Shown here: positions 1-7,927 of the stretch, in pieces
Layout: each line of letters begins with the position of its first letter
Position numbering within the stretch: position 1 is the stretch's first letter
NCBI GenBank assembly: GCA_022827245.1
Contig: JAJDTI010000110.1
Span: forward strand, 1 to 43,572
DNA from: Pseudomonadales bacterium
Lineage (GTDB): Bacteria > Pseudomonadota > Gammaproteobacteria > Pseudomonadales > Azotimanducaceae
Reading direction: 5' to 3'
DNA: 43,572 nt
Notes under the pieces: generated by a model
The model's database searches: none
Seen by the model: only the letters and a program-made list of their open reading frames with translations
Told to the model about the DNA's origin: nothing
Program-made: the position numbers and the translations under genes

Positions 1-296
1 CACTCGGTTCCGGCTGGTCGGTCAACCTTGGCCGGTCGGGACTCTCACCCGCTGGGTCGCAGAGAAGGTTTCCGTCACGTCATAGCATGACCTCCCCCTT
101 CACCAAGCTTCGCCTGGCGCAAGACAAGCCCGTCCCCTACGTTCAGAGGGCTATCGCGAGGGCGAAGAAGCCCGCGACGAGCGCGAGGCTCGCGAGGCTC
201 TTCCAGTCGAAGTAGACGGATCCGATAACCATGGCTGAGACGCTACCGGAATAATCCGCGTCCGAGAAATAACGATTTCGCCTACAGATATGCCGA
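1..296. other. Window-edge region with no confident gene
   Basis: This 296-base stretch lies downstream of the YeiH-type gene on the minus strand. The only recognisable structure is a decayed repeat unit at 124-140, which on the minus strand reads GTAGGGG, ACGGG and loop CTTGT. It matches the start and loop of the doublet at 10394-10469 but has lost its 3' stem half. A short possible membrane peptide (143-232) is listed separately. I see no RNA gene, and the region may hold the end of a gene outside the window. Confidence 0.5.
143..232 (-). CDS. Possible 29-residue membrane peptide (uncertain)
   Basis: An ATG-started frame of 29 codons has a charged or aromatic stretch near its start (VYFDWKS) followed by a hydrophobic C-terminal run (LASLALVAGFFALAIAL) long enough to span a membrane once. 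The upstream sequence has no clear Shine-Dalgarno motif. In GC-rich DNA a hydrophobic frame of this size can arise by chance, and I do not recognise a family. It could be a real small membrane protein, a degraded gene end, or nothing. Confidence 0.18.
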   Translation of the reverse strand: MVIGSVYFDWKSLASLALVAGFFALAIAL

Positions 297-1241
297 TCAC
301 CACGCCATCGCCGCGACCCAGGTGACCGGCAAGACGAGGAGCCACAGCACGACACCGAGCGCGACCGCCCGACCGTTCAGCGACGCGATCGTCGCCCGCC
401 GGAGTTCCATCCCGATACAGAACAGGGCCGCCACGAGGAGCACCTGGCTGGCCGCCTTCACTCCCGAGATCAGGGCGACCGGCGGCTCGAGAAGGCTTCC
501 GGCCACGGACGCGGCCACGAACAGCACGAGAAAGCCGGGAATCCGGAGCCTGGCTTCGCTTCGCCGCAGCAGGATCCCCGCCGCGAAAGCGACCGGAACG
601 AGCAGGAGCGTCCTGAGCAGCTTGACGGTCGTCGCGACTTCGAGCGCCCGATCCCCGAAGATCGCCGAGGCGCCTACCACCGAACTCGTGTCGTGGATCG
701 CCAGCGCCGCCCAGACGCCGAACTGATCCTGGGTCATCTGCAGCACGTGGCCAAGCCACGGCAGCACCAGGATCGCGACGGCGTTGAGCACGAACACGAT
801 GCCGATGGAGACCGCCACCGACTCGGGTCGGGCCCGGATGATCGGCGCGAGCGTCGCGATCGCCGTGCCGCCGCAGATCGCCGTACCGGTGCTCAGCAAG
901 CGGGACTGGTCCTTGTCCGCCTTCACCAGCTTGCCGATGGCGAGTCCCAGGACGAGCGTGCCAATGACGAATGCCACGATGAGCGACGAGTAGTCGCGGC
1001 TGGTTTCCCACAGCGCCTGGACGTTCAGCGTGAAGCCGAGCAGCACGATCGCCGCCTGCAGGGACAGCTTGCCGGCGCGGTCGACGTAGCCGGGCAGATG
1101 CGGGGCCAGCACGAGACCGACAGCGGCGCCGGCGAAGAGCGCCAGCGCGGGATGCCCGATCCACAGCGCCCCGGCGAGTGCCACGAACAGCACGAGGCGC
1201 TTTCGCCCCTCGGTGCGCATCACCAGCGACAGACCGTTCAT
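297..1241 (-). CDS. YeiH/UPF0324 family putative membrane permease
   Basis: This 314-residue integral membrane protein belongs to the YeiH/UPF0324 family, which is annotated as putative sulfate or anion exporters with little biochemical proof. Hydrophobic helices run almost end to end. Recognisable family stretches include LSLQAAIVLLGFTLNV, STGTAICGGTAIATLAP and AIHDTSSVVGAS. The chosen ATG at 1241 has AGGGAG eight bases upstream. An in-phase codon at 1295 would add 18 residues but has no better ribosome site. The gene is divergent from the PEP-synthase-like pair, with a 182-bp shared upstream region. The substrate cannot be read from the sequence. Confidence 0.88.
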   Translation of the reverse strand: MNGLSLVMRTEGRKRLVLFVALAGALWIGHPALALFAGAAVGLVLAPHLPGYVDRAGKLSLQAAIVLLGFTLNVQALWETSRDYSSLIVAFVIGTLVLGLAIGKLVKADKDQSRLLSTGTAICGGTAIATLAPIIRARPESVAVSIGIVFVLNAVAILVLPWLGHVLQMTQDQFGVWAALAIHDTSSVVGASAIFGDRALEVATTVKLLRTLLLVPVAFAAGILLRRSEARLRIPGFLVLFVAASVAGSLLEPPVALISGVKAASQVLLVAALFCIGMELRRATIASLNGRAVALGVVLWLLVLPVTWVAAMAW

Positions 1242-1259
1242 CGCGCCGCTCCCTGGCCA

Positions 1260-1338
1260 GATGCCGACTGTGACAGGTAGCGGCATCCGCGACAATCGCC
1301 CTGGTGGTCGCGCCCTGCCGGTCGGGTAAGTCGGGTAA
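1260..1338. promoter_or_regulatory. Divergent upstream region with inverted and tandem repeats
   Basis: The spacer between the YeiH-type gene and the first PEP-synthase-like gene holds a 7-bp inverted repeat, GATGCCG at 1260-1266 and CGGCATC at 1281-1287. It also holds a perfect tandem 9-mer, GTCGGGTAA, at 1321-1329 and 1330-1338. Placement between divergent starts suggests regulator binding sites, but no regulator is encoded next to them and no strong sigma-70 hexamers stand out. The function is inferred from position only. Confidence 0.3.
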
Positions 1339-1423
1339 ATCGCGCGGTCGAATGTGTGGCACCATCGTCCGCTGTCTGAACTTCACCCGCCTGGCTCGCT
1401 GGCGGGCCGCGGGGAGCGACACG

Positions 1424-2414
1424 ATGATCCATCCGTTTTGCGGAACGGCCGTTCCCGCCCTCGGGCAGGTCGGCGGCAAGGCGCGCTCGCTGATCGAGGC
1501 GACGGCGGCCGGGTTCAACGTGCCGGCCGGCTTCGTGCTCGACGTGGACTTCTTCCGGCCCTGGCTCGACGCAGTGCGGGCTGGCCCGGCCTGGCAGGCG
1601 TTCCTCGATTGCGCGGACGACGACACCCGTACCGCCTGCGATGCCGTCAAGGCTTCGTGCGCGTCGCTCGCCCTCACCGATGGGCAGCGCACCGAACTCG
1701 AATCCGCGCTGGGCGCCCTGAACGCCGAGCGCTGCTTCGCCGTGCGCTCCTCCTCCCCGGAGGAAGACCTCGAAGGCACCTCCTTCGCCGGCGGCTACGA
1801 GACGACGCTGGGCGTCACACCCGACACCCTGGAAGAAGCGCTCCGAACGAGCTTCACATCGGTCTTCGACGAGCGCATCGTCGCCTACAAGCGCCAGCAC
1901 GGCATGGCCACGGACGATCCGCGCATTGCGGTCATCGTGCAGGAGCAGGTGCCGTCCGATGTCGCCGGCGTCGCCTTCTCCCTGAACCCCCGGAACAACT
2001 GCTACGACGAGGCCGTGATCAACGCCAACTTCGGGCTCGGCGAGACCGTGGTGAACGGCCACGTCACGCCCGACACCTTCGTCGTGGAGAAGGTGTGCGG
2101 CGAGATCCTGGAGCGCGCCATCGCGGCCAAGTCCCACGCCGCCTGGCTGGTGAACGGCGGCGGCACGGAAGAACGCGACAACGCCCAGCCGGAGGCAGCA
2201 TGTCTCACGGACGAGCAGGCCCTCGCGGTGGCGCAACTCGCGGCCGACGCGGAAGCCCACTACGGCGCGCCGATGGACATCGAGTGGGCGATACACGACA
2301 ACACGCTGTATCTCCTGCAGTCGCGGCCCATCACCGCGTACGTCCCCCTGCCGCCGGGCATGATCACCGAGCCCGGCGCCCGGAAGAACCTGTATCTCGA
2401 CATGATCGTGCTCA
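1424..2414 (+). repeat. Near-identical 5' block, copy 1 of 2
   Basis: The first 991 bases of the upstream PEP-synthase-like gene are almost identical, at an offset of 2602, to 4026-5016 in the downstream copy. Whole 60-base stretches, including silent positions, match exactly (for example from 1681). Similarity collapses abruptly after the shared codons for DMIVL. Further downstream the two genes carry many silent differences even where the protein is conserved. This contrast suggests gene conversion or partial re-duplication of the 5' block. Confidence 0.9.
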
Positions 2415-4012
2415 CCCAGGGCTTCGGGGACTCCCTCTCCGTGCTCGGCGCCGGCCTCTGGGGCCGGATGCTGGTCCAGATGAAGGCCGAGATCATGGTC
2501 GACGCCGGCGCGGAGGGCACCGTCGTCAACATGGACGGCCGTCAATACTTCAATCTCTCCAGCATGGTGCGCGCACTGGGCATGTCCGGGGTGGGCAGCC
2601 TCGTCAAGACCTACGACACGCCGACGCGCAGGATTGTCGACTCCGTCGACTTCGACGCCGAGTACCGGCCGGAGAAGCTGCCCGAGGCCTTAAAGGGTGC
2701 GCGCTGGAAGATGCTCAAGAACGTGGTCCGGCTCCTGCCGTCCGTAATCAGGGGCTTAGTGAAAGTCGAGGAGTCCCTGCGGGACTACGAGCGTCTCTTC
2801 GAGCGCGACCTCGCGAGCTGCCGCGTTCTCGCCGGGCAGGAGATGCCGTTCGACGAGATGCAGGAGGCGCTCCTCGTCCTGTTCCAGAACCAGCTCCAGT
2901 CCGTCGGCGCGATCGCCGCGCCCTATGCCGCCCGTCCCCGTCTCGCGCGGCTGTTCCGGGACGACGCGGAGGCGCAGGACCTGCTCGTCGCGCTGGAGAT
3001 GGACCTGCCCGGCAATCCGACCGCCGAGATGGGGCGCCGGATGTTCGAACTGGCGTCCTTCGACGAACTCCTGGCGACCGAAGACGGCGCAGCGTTCGAG
3101 GCGAAGATCCGCGCCCGCTCGTACTCCGCGGATTTCCTGTCGGCCTACGACGCCTACATGGAGCGGTTCGGCTGCCGCGGCATCAAGGAGATCGACATCG
3201 CGACGCCGCGTGCCTACGAGAACCTGCCGGCGTTCTTCGACCAGCTCCGCGCCATCGACCTCGGCAAGGGCGCCATGGCCACGGCGGAGCGGCGTCGTGT
3301 CGAAGCGCACGAGCGCCTGTTCGAGATCGCCAGAGCGCGGGGCAAGGAAAAGCAGGTCCGAAAACTCGCGAACACGATCCGCAGCGCCGCCGGTTACCGG
3401 GAAGCGCCGAAGTTCTTCTTCATCCAGGTCGTCGACCTGCTGCGCCGCCGGGCGCTGGTGCTTGCCGAGCGACTGGTCGCCGCCGGTCGCATGGACGATC
3501 CGCAACAGGTCTTCGAGCTGACCCCGTTCCAACTCGGGGAGGCGGAACGGGACGAAGGCTTCGACCTCCGTGCGGCCATCGAGCGGAACCTGTCCACGCG
3601 CCGGCACCTCGACCGGGTCCGGGACTGGCCCCGGGTGATCGACAGCCGCGGCAAGATCCTGCGCCCGCCGCTCTCCGAGACGGAGGACGGCCTGGTGGGC
3701 GACGCGATTGCGCCTGGTACCGTGCGCGGCCGTGCCAAGGTGCTGCATGCGCCGTACGAGAAGCCGTTGGAGGAAGGGGAGATCCTCGTCACCCGGGCAT
3801 CGGACCCTGGATGGACGCCGATCTTCGTCAACGCGGCGGGTGTGGTCCTCGAGGTGGGCGGGCCGCTGCAGCACGGGGCCGTCATCGCCCGCGAGTACGG
3901 CCTGCCCTGCGTGTCGGGTCTCGACGGGGTAGTGAACCTGATCGAGGACGGACAGATGATCGAGGTGGACGGCAGCAACGGCGTCGTTCGCATACTGGAC
4001 GAAGCCGCATGA
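1424..4012 (+). CDS. PEP synthase / rifampin phosphotransferase-like enzyme, copy 1
   Basis: This 862-residue cytoplasmic enzyme belongs to the PEP-utilising family. The order is an N-terminal ATP-grasp (PPDK_N-like) domain with FAVRSSSPEEDLEGTSFAGG near residue 105 and LYLLQSRPIT near 302, a divergent middle domain, and a C-terminal swivelling phospho-histidine domain with LQHGAVIAREYGLPC, where H817 is the likely carrier. Family enzymes split ATP to AMP and phosphate and pass the other phosphate through this histidine to pyruvate or, in rifampin phosphotransferases, to a drug hydroxyl. The length and HGAVIAREYG motif are closer to the rifampin type (about 867 residues), but the acceptor is unknown. 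The ATG at 1424 has GGGGAG seven bases upstream and matches the start of copy 2. It is probably co-transcribed with copy 2, 13 bases on. Confidence 0.87.
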   Translation: MIHPFCGTAVPALGQVGGKARSLIEATAAGFNVPAGFVLDVDFFRPWLDAVRAGPAWQAFLDCADDDTRTACDAVKASCASLALTDGQRTELESALGALNAERCFAVRSSSPEEDLEGTSFAGGYETTLGVTPDTLEEALRTSFTSVFDERIVAYKRQHGMATDDPRIAVIVQEQVPSDVAGVAFSLNPRNNCYDEAVINANFGLGETVVNGHVTPDTFVVEKVCGEILERAIAAKSHAAWLVNGGGTEERDNAQPEAACLTDEQALAVAQLAADAEAHYGAPMDIEWAIHDNTLYLLQSRPITAYVPLPPGMITEPGARKNLYLDMIVLTQGFGDSLSVLGAGLWGRMLVQMKAEIMVDAGAEGTVVNMDGRQYFNLSSMVRALGMSGVGSLVKTYDTPTRRIVDSVDFDAEYRPEKLPEALKGARWKMLKNVVRLLPSVIRGLVKVEESLRDYERLFERDLASCRVLAGQEMPFDEMQEALLVLFQNQLQSVGAIAAPYAARPRLARLFRDDAEAQDLLVALEMDLPGNPTAEMGRRMFELASFDELLATEDGAAFEAKIRARSYSADFLSAYDAYMERFGCRGIKEIDIATPRAYENLPAFFDQLRAIDLGKGAMATAERRRVEAHERLFEIARARGKEKQVRKLANTIRSAAGYREAPKFFFIQVVDLLRRRALVLAERLVAAGRMDDPQQVFELTPFQLGEAERDEGFDLRAAIERNLSTRRHLDRVRDWPRVIDSRGKILRPPLSETEDGLVGDAIAPGTVRGRAKVLHAPYEKPLEEGEILVTRASDPGWTPIFVNAAGVVLEVGGPLQHGAVIAREYGLPCVSGLDGVVNLIEDGQMIEVDGSNGVVRILDEAA

Positions 4013-4025
4013 TGGGGAGGAGATT

Positions 4026-5016
4026 GTGATTCATCCGTTTTCCGGAACGGCCGTTCCCGCCCTCGGGCAGGTCGGCGGCAAGGCGCGCTCGCTGATCGAG
4101 GCGACCGCGGCCGGGTTCAACGTGCCGCCCGGCTTCGCGCTAGACGTGGAGTTCTTCCAGCCGTGGCTCGACGCAGTGCGGTCCGGCCCGGCCTGGCAGG
4201 CATTCCTCGATTGCGCGGACGACGACACCCGTACCGCGTGCGACGCCGTCAAGGCCTCGTGCGCGTCGCTCACCCTCACCGATGGGCAGCGCACCGAACT
4301 CGAATCCGCGCTGGGCGCCCTGAACGCCGAGCGCTGCTTCGCCGTGCGCTCCTCCTCGCCGGAGGAAGACCTCGAAGGCACTTCCTTCGCCGGCGGCTAC
4401 GAGACGACGCTGGGGGTCACGCCCGACACCCTGGAAGAAGCGCTCCGAACGAGCTTCACGTCCGTGTTCGACGAACGCATCGTCGCCTACAAGCGCCAGC
4501 ACGGCATGGCCACGGACGATCCCCGCATCGCCGTCATCGTGCAGGAGCAGGTGCCGTCCGATGTCGCCGGCGTCGCGTTCTCCCTGAACCCCCAGAACAA
4601 CTGCTACGACGAGGCCGTCATCAACGCGAACTTCGGGCTCGGCGAGACCGTCGTGAACGGCCACGTCACGCCGGACACCTTCGTCGTGGAGAAGGTGCGC
4701 GGCGAGATCCTCGAACGCGGCATCGCGGCCAAGTCCCACGCCGCCTGGCTGGCGAACGGCGGCGGCACCGAGGAACGCGACAACGCCGAGCCGGAGGCGC
4801 CGAGCCTCACGGACGAGCAGGCCCTCGCCGTGGCGCAACTCGCGGCCGACGCGGAAGCCCACTACGGCGCGCCGATGGACATCGAGTGGGCGATACACGA
4901 CGGGGAACTCTACCTGCTGCAGTCACGGCCCATCACCGCGTATGTCCCCCTGCCGCCGGGCATGATCACCGAGCCCGGCGCCCGGAAGAACCTGTATCTC
5001 GACATGATCGTGCTCA
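4026..5016 (+). repeat. Near-identical 5' block, copy 2 of 2
   Basis: This is the partner of the block at 1424-2414. The encoded proteins differ at about 17 of the first 335 residues, then fall to roughly half identity through the middle domain, and rise again at protein level only in the phospho-histidine domain. The match ends within one codon of the same place in both copies. Confidence 0.9.
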
Positions 5017-6617
5017 GCCAGGGGTTCTCGGAGGCGCTCTCCGTGATGGGGAACCACGTATTCGGCGAGATGGTGGTGAAGATGAAGGGCGATGCCGGAA
5101 TCGTGGACCATGGCCTGGACGGCACGATGATCAACATGGACGGTCGCGCGTACCTGCACCTGTCCAACTTCGCCAAGGCCCTCGGCAGCTTCATCGGCAG
5201 CGTCCTGAAGACCTACGACACGCCCACGCGGCGGCTCATGGAAAGCGTCGACCTCAAGGGCGAGTACCTCCCGGAGAAGGTCCCCGAGCCGCTGAAGGGC
5301 GCGGCCATGAAGCTGCTGCTGTTCGTCCTCAAGAGCATGCCGGAGATGTTCAAGGGCCTGTTCGCGTCGGCCAGGGCGGTGCGCGACTACGAGGCCCTGT
5401 TCGACCGCGACCTCGCCGGCTGCCGAGAGATGGCCCGGTCCGACATGCCGTTCGACGAGATGGTGGAGGAGTTCGCCGACCGCTTCGGCGTCCAGATCGC
5501 GAGCATTGCCGGGGTCATGATCCCGCCCATGCTCGCGCGGCGGCGCCTCGCGAAGCTCTTCGAGGACGACGCGGAGGCCACCGACCTGCTGGTGGCCGCG
5601 GACATGGAACTGCCCGGCAACCCGACCGCGGACATGGGTCGCAGGATGTTCGAGCTCGCGTCCTTCGACGCGTTCCAGGCCACCGCCGACGGCGCGGAGT
5701 TCGAGACGCGTATTCGCGAGCGGGCGTACCCGGACGCGTTCCTGGCAGCGTTCGACGACTATCTCGAACGGTTCGGCTGCCGCTGCATCCGGGAGATCGA
5801 CGTCGGCACGCCGCGCTTCTACGAGCATCTGCCCGGGTTCTTCGAGCAGCTGCAAGCGATCGACATCGCCAACGACACCTTGCGCACCACCGAGCAACGC
5901 CGCATCGCCGCCCACGCGCGGCTGCTCGAGATCGCCCGGGCGCGCGGCAAGGAGAAACGCGTCGCGAAGGACTTGAACACCATCCGCAGCATGGCGGGCT
6001 ACCGGGAGGCGCCGAAGTACTTCTTCGTCTACACGGTCGACCTGCTGCGGCGCCACGCGCTGGTCCTCGGCCGGCGTTTCGTGGACGCCGGCCGGCTGGA
6101 CGATCCGCACCAGGTGTTCGACCTGAGGCCGGCCGAGGTCGCCCGGGCCGAACGCGACCCGGACTTCGACCTGCGGGAACGGATCGCGCGGAACCTCGCT
6201 CCGCGCGCGGGACTCGACCGCGTCCGCGACTGGCCGCGCATCATCGACAGCCGTGGGAAGATCCCCCAGGCGCCTCGCCCGGAAAGCGAGGACGGACTCG
6301 TCGGCGACCCCATCGCGCCGGGCAGGGTGCGCGGTCGCGCCAAGGTCCTGCACGGGCCGTACGAGAAGCCACTGGAGGAAGGCGAGATCCTCGTCACGCA
6401 CGCCTCCGACCCGGGCTGGACGCCGATCTTCATCAACGCCGCGGGCGTGGTGCTCGAAGTGGGCGGCGCCCTGCAGCACGGCGCCGTGATCGCGCGGGAG
6501 TACGGACTCCCGTGCGTCTCCGGCATCGACGGCGTCACCGACGTGCTGAGCGACGGCCAGATGATCGAGGTGGACGGGAGCAACGGCGTGGTCCGCATCC
6601 TCGACGAGGCGGCCTGA
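4026..6617 (+). CDS. PEP synthase / rifampin phosphotransferase-like enzyme, copy 2
   Basis: This 863-residue tandem paralogue of the preceding gene has the same architecture: ATP-grasp domain, variable middle domain (about 345-740), and C-terminal domain with H818 in LQHGAVIAREYGLPC. It starts with GTG after a strong GGGGAGGAG site, so translation is probably efficient. The middle domain, which holds the acceptor site in rifampin phosphotransferase, differs strongly from copy 1, so the two may phosphorylate different acceptors while sharing the ATP-driven part. It is followed after 4 bases by a DUF1801 gene in the same probable operon. A housekeeping gluconeogenic PEP synthase is a less likely reading because of the length and middle domain. 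Confidence 0.87.
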   Translation: MIHPFSGTAVPALGQVGGKARSLIEATAAGFNVPPGFALDVEFFQPWLDAVRSGPAWQAFLDCADDDTRTACDAVKASCASLTLTDGQRTELESALGALNAERCFAVRSSSPEEDLEGTSFAGGYETTLGVTPDTLEEALRTSFTSVFDERIVAYKRQHGMATDDPRIAVIVQEQVPSDVAGVAFSLNPQNNCYDEAVINANFGLGETVVNGHVTPDTFVVEKVRGEILERGIAAKSHAAWLANGGGTEERDNAEPEAPSLTDEQALAVAQLAADAEAHYGAPMDIEWAIHDGELYLLQSRPITAYVPLPPGMITEPGARKNLYLDMIVLSQGFSEALSVMGNHVFGEMVVKMKGDAGIVDHGLDGTMINMDGRAYLHLSNFAKALGSFIGSVLKTYDTPTRRLMESVDLKGEYLPEKVPEPLKGAAMKLLLFVLKSMPEMFKGLFASARAVRDYEALFDRDLAGCREMARSDMPFDEMVEEFADRFGVQIASIAGVMIPPMLARRRLAKLFEDDAEATDLLVAADMELPGNPTADMGRRMFELASFDAFQATADGAEFETRIRERAYPDAFLAAFDDYLERFGCRCIREIDVGTPRFYEHLPGFFEQLQAIDIANDTLRTTEQRRIAAHARLLEIARARGKEKRVAKDLNTIRSMAGYREAPKYFFVYTVDLLRRHALVLGRRFVDAGRLDDPHQVFDLRPAEVARAERDPDFDLRERIARNLAPRAGLDRVRDWPRIIDSRGKIPQAPRPESEDGLVGDPIAPGRVRGRAKVLHGPYEKPLEEGEILVTHASDPGWTPIFINAAGVVLEVGGALQHGAVIAREYGLPCVSGIDGVTDVLSDGQMIEVDGSNGVVRILDEAA

Positions 6618-6621
6618 CCCC

Positions 6622-7050
6622 GTGGCGGAGCTCAAGACCCGCCCCACCGACGCCAGCGTCGAGGCGTTCCTCGACGCGGTGGAGGACGAGCGCAAGCGAT
6701 CGGACGCACGCGTCGTCGCCGGCATGATGGCGGAGATCACCGGCGCGACCGGCGTCATGTGGGGCTCGAGCATCGTCGGCTTCGGCAGCTACCACTACCG
6801 TTACGCCAGCGGGCGGGAAGGAGATTTCCTGGAGACCGGGTTCTCGCCGCGCAAGCGGGCGTTGACGCTCTACGTGATGGCCGGCTTCTCGGAGTACGAC
6901 GACCTGCTCGACCGGCTCGGCAAGCACACGACCGGCAAATCTTGCCTGTACGTCAAGCGGCTCTCCGACATCGACCTCGACGTGCTGCGGGAGCTGCTTG
7001 AACGGTCGGTGGCGCACATCCGGGAAAAGTACTCCGCCACGGGACCGTAA
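6622..7050 (+). CDS. DUF1801 domain protein
   Basis: This 142-residue soluble protein has features of the DUF1801/YdhG-like fold (frataxin-like alpha/beta): the N-terminal helix TDASVEAFLDAVEDERKRSD, the central stretch MWGSSIVGFGSYHYRYASG, the strand RALTLYVMAGF, and the basic SCLYVKRLSDIDLDVL near the C terminus. The GTG start lies only 4 bases after the copy 2 stop codon, which indicates translational coupling with the PEP-synthase-like genes. The biochemical role of most DUF1801 proteins is unknown, and the operon context is the only clue here. Confidence 0.82.
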   Translation: MAELKTRPTDASVEAFLDAVEDERKRSDARVVAGMMAEITGATGVMWGSSIVGFGSYHYRYASGREGDFLETGFSPRKRALTLYVMAGFSEYDDLLDRLGKHTTGKSCLYVKRLSDIDLDVLRELLERSVAHIREKYSATGP

Positions 7051-7086
7051 CGGGCGCGACCCCATCGAGGGTTTTGGCGCCCTGAG

Positions 7087-7116
7087 TGCTACAATGCAGC
7101 ATGATGTGTACATGTA
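7087..7116 (+). promoter_or_regulatory. Extended -10 promoter and palindromic operator of vapBC
   Basis: TG at 7087-7088 followed after one base by TACAAT at 7090-7095 makes a good extended -10 element; no convincing -35 is present, as is usual for this promoter type. A perfect palindrome, TACATGTA, at 7109-7116 lies just downstream, 10 bases before the antitoxin start. VapB-VapC complexes typically repress their own promoter by binding such palindromes, so this is the likely operator. Confidence 0.5.
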
Positions 7117-7126
7117 ATGAAAACCC

Positions 7127-7381
7127 ATGGCCCTGAACATCCGAAACCGAACGACCGAGGATCTGGCCGCGACAGTGGCGAAGCTAACGGGCGAGACGAA
7201 GACGGAGGCGGTTACCAGGGCATTGCAGGACCGGCTGGACCGGATCCGTCGGGAGCGCGCGGGCAGGAACCTCGCCGAAGAATTGGACGAGATCGCCCTG
7301 CACTGCGCGTCTCTGCCGGTCCTTGACGACCGTACGGTCGAGGACATCCTCGGCTACGACGAAAAGGGGCTGCCCGCCTGA
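7127..7381 (+). CDS. VapB-type antitoxin (Rv0623-like)
   Basis: This 84-residue protein belongs to the Rv0623-like VapB antitoxins. An N-terminal DNA-binding part (MALNIRNRTTEDLAATVAKL) is followed by a basic helix (RLDRIRRERAGR) and a C-terminal tail that would wrap the toxin (EDILGYDEKGLPA). Its TGA stop overlaps the toxin ATG by one base (TGATG), the usual coupling in these operons. The expected role is to neutralise the PIN toxin and repress the shared promoter at 7087-7116. Confidence 0.9.
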   Translation: MALNIRNRTTEDLAATVAKLTGETKTEAVTRALQDRLDRIRRERAGRNLAEELDEIALHCASLPVLDDRTVEDILGYDEKGLPA

Positions 7382-7788
7382 TGGTGATCGACACGTCGGC
7401 GCTGATTGCCATTCTCCAGGACGAGCCGGAACGAGCGGAATTCAACAGGGCCATTGAAGCCGCCGAGAGACGCGCCCTGTCCGTCGTGTCGTTCGTAGAG
7501 GCATCGATGGTCATCGAGACACGATACGGGGCGGACGGTGTACGGGATCTCGACCTTCTGATCGCGAAGGCCGGGATCGAACTCGTCGCGGTCGATACGA
7601 ATCAGGCCCACGCCGCCCGAAACGCGTTCCGAATCTACGGCAAAGGGCGCCACCCCGCCGGTCTCAACTTCGGAGACTGTTTCCCCTACGCCTTGGCGAG
7701 GACGGAGAGTGAGCCGCTGCTGTTCAAGGGTCTGGACTTCTCGCAGACGGACGTGGCATCGGCCGCGGAAAGGGCAGCGGGCATCTGA
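7381..7788 (+). CDS. VapC-type PIN-domain ribonuclease toxin
   Basis: This 135-residue PIN-domain protein keeps the acidic metal-binding set of VapC toxins: D4 in VIDTSALIAIL, E40 in SFVEAS, D99 in LNFGDCFPYALA and D119 in FKGLDF. Family members are Mg-dependent endoribonucleases that stall growth by cutting tRNA or rRNA when VapB is degraded. The target of this one cannot be predicted. It is intact and coupled to the antitoxin by a one-base overlap. Confidence 0.92.
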   Translation: MVIDTSALIAILQDEPERAEFNRAIEAAERRALSVVSFVEASMVIETRYGADGVRDLDLLIAKAGIELVAVDTNQAHAARNAFRIYGKGRHPAGLNFGDCFPYALARTESEPLLFKGLDFSQTDVASAAERAAGI

Positions 7789-7927
7789 GTACCGTCGTTC
7801 AATCGACGAGTGTGCCCAGGTCGACGATCACGCCATCCACGCTGATCGGCGTCGCGCGATCCGTGACGGTCACGTTCCCACCGATGGCAGAGGACGATTG
7901 CCGCGGCCGCGGCGACACGCGCGCCCG

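Noticed and set aside
151..1779. Long open frame on the minus strand across the permease and the start of the first PEP-synthase-like gene (542 codons)
   Set aside because: Its sequence is arginine- and alanine-rich shadow coding, and it overlaps two genes with clear family motifs and good ribosome sites.
1424..6617. The two PEP-utilising genes as housekeeping PEP synthase plus pyruvate phosphate dikinase
   Set aside because: Both lack the family-specific length and the C-terminal PEP/pyruvate-binding TIM barrel. The histidine domain lies at the extreme C terminus, as in rifampin-phosphotransferase-type enzymes.
4163..6727. Very long alternative frame (about 850 codons) inside the second PEP-synthase-like gene
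   Set aside because: The translation is low-complexity arginine-rich with no domain. The real gene in the other frame has all catalytic motifs.
7799..7927. Open reading beyond the stop of the ketopantoate-reductase-like gene, ending in a protein-like tail (DRATPISVDGVIVDLGTLVD)
   Set aside because: It has no credible start of its own, and the PanE-like protein already ends at a normal family length. Long stop-free stretches are common in GC-rich DNA, and unlike the selenoprotein there is no family motif or hairpin at the TGA.
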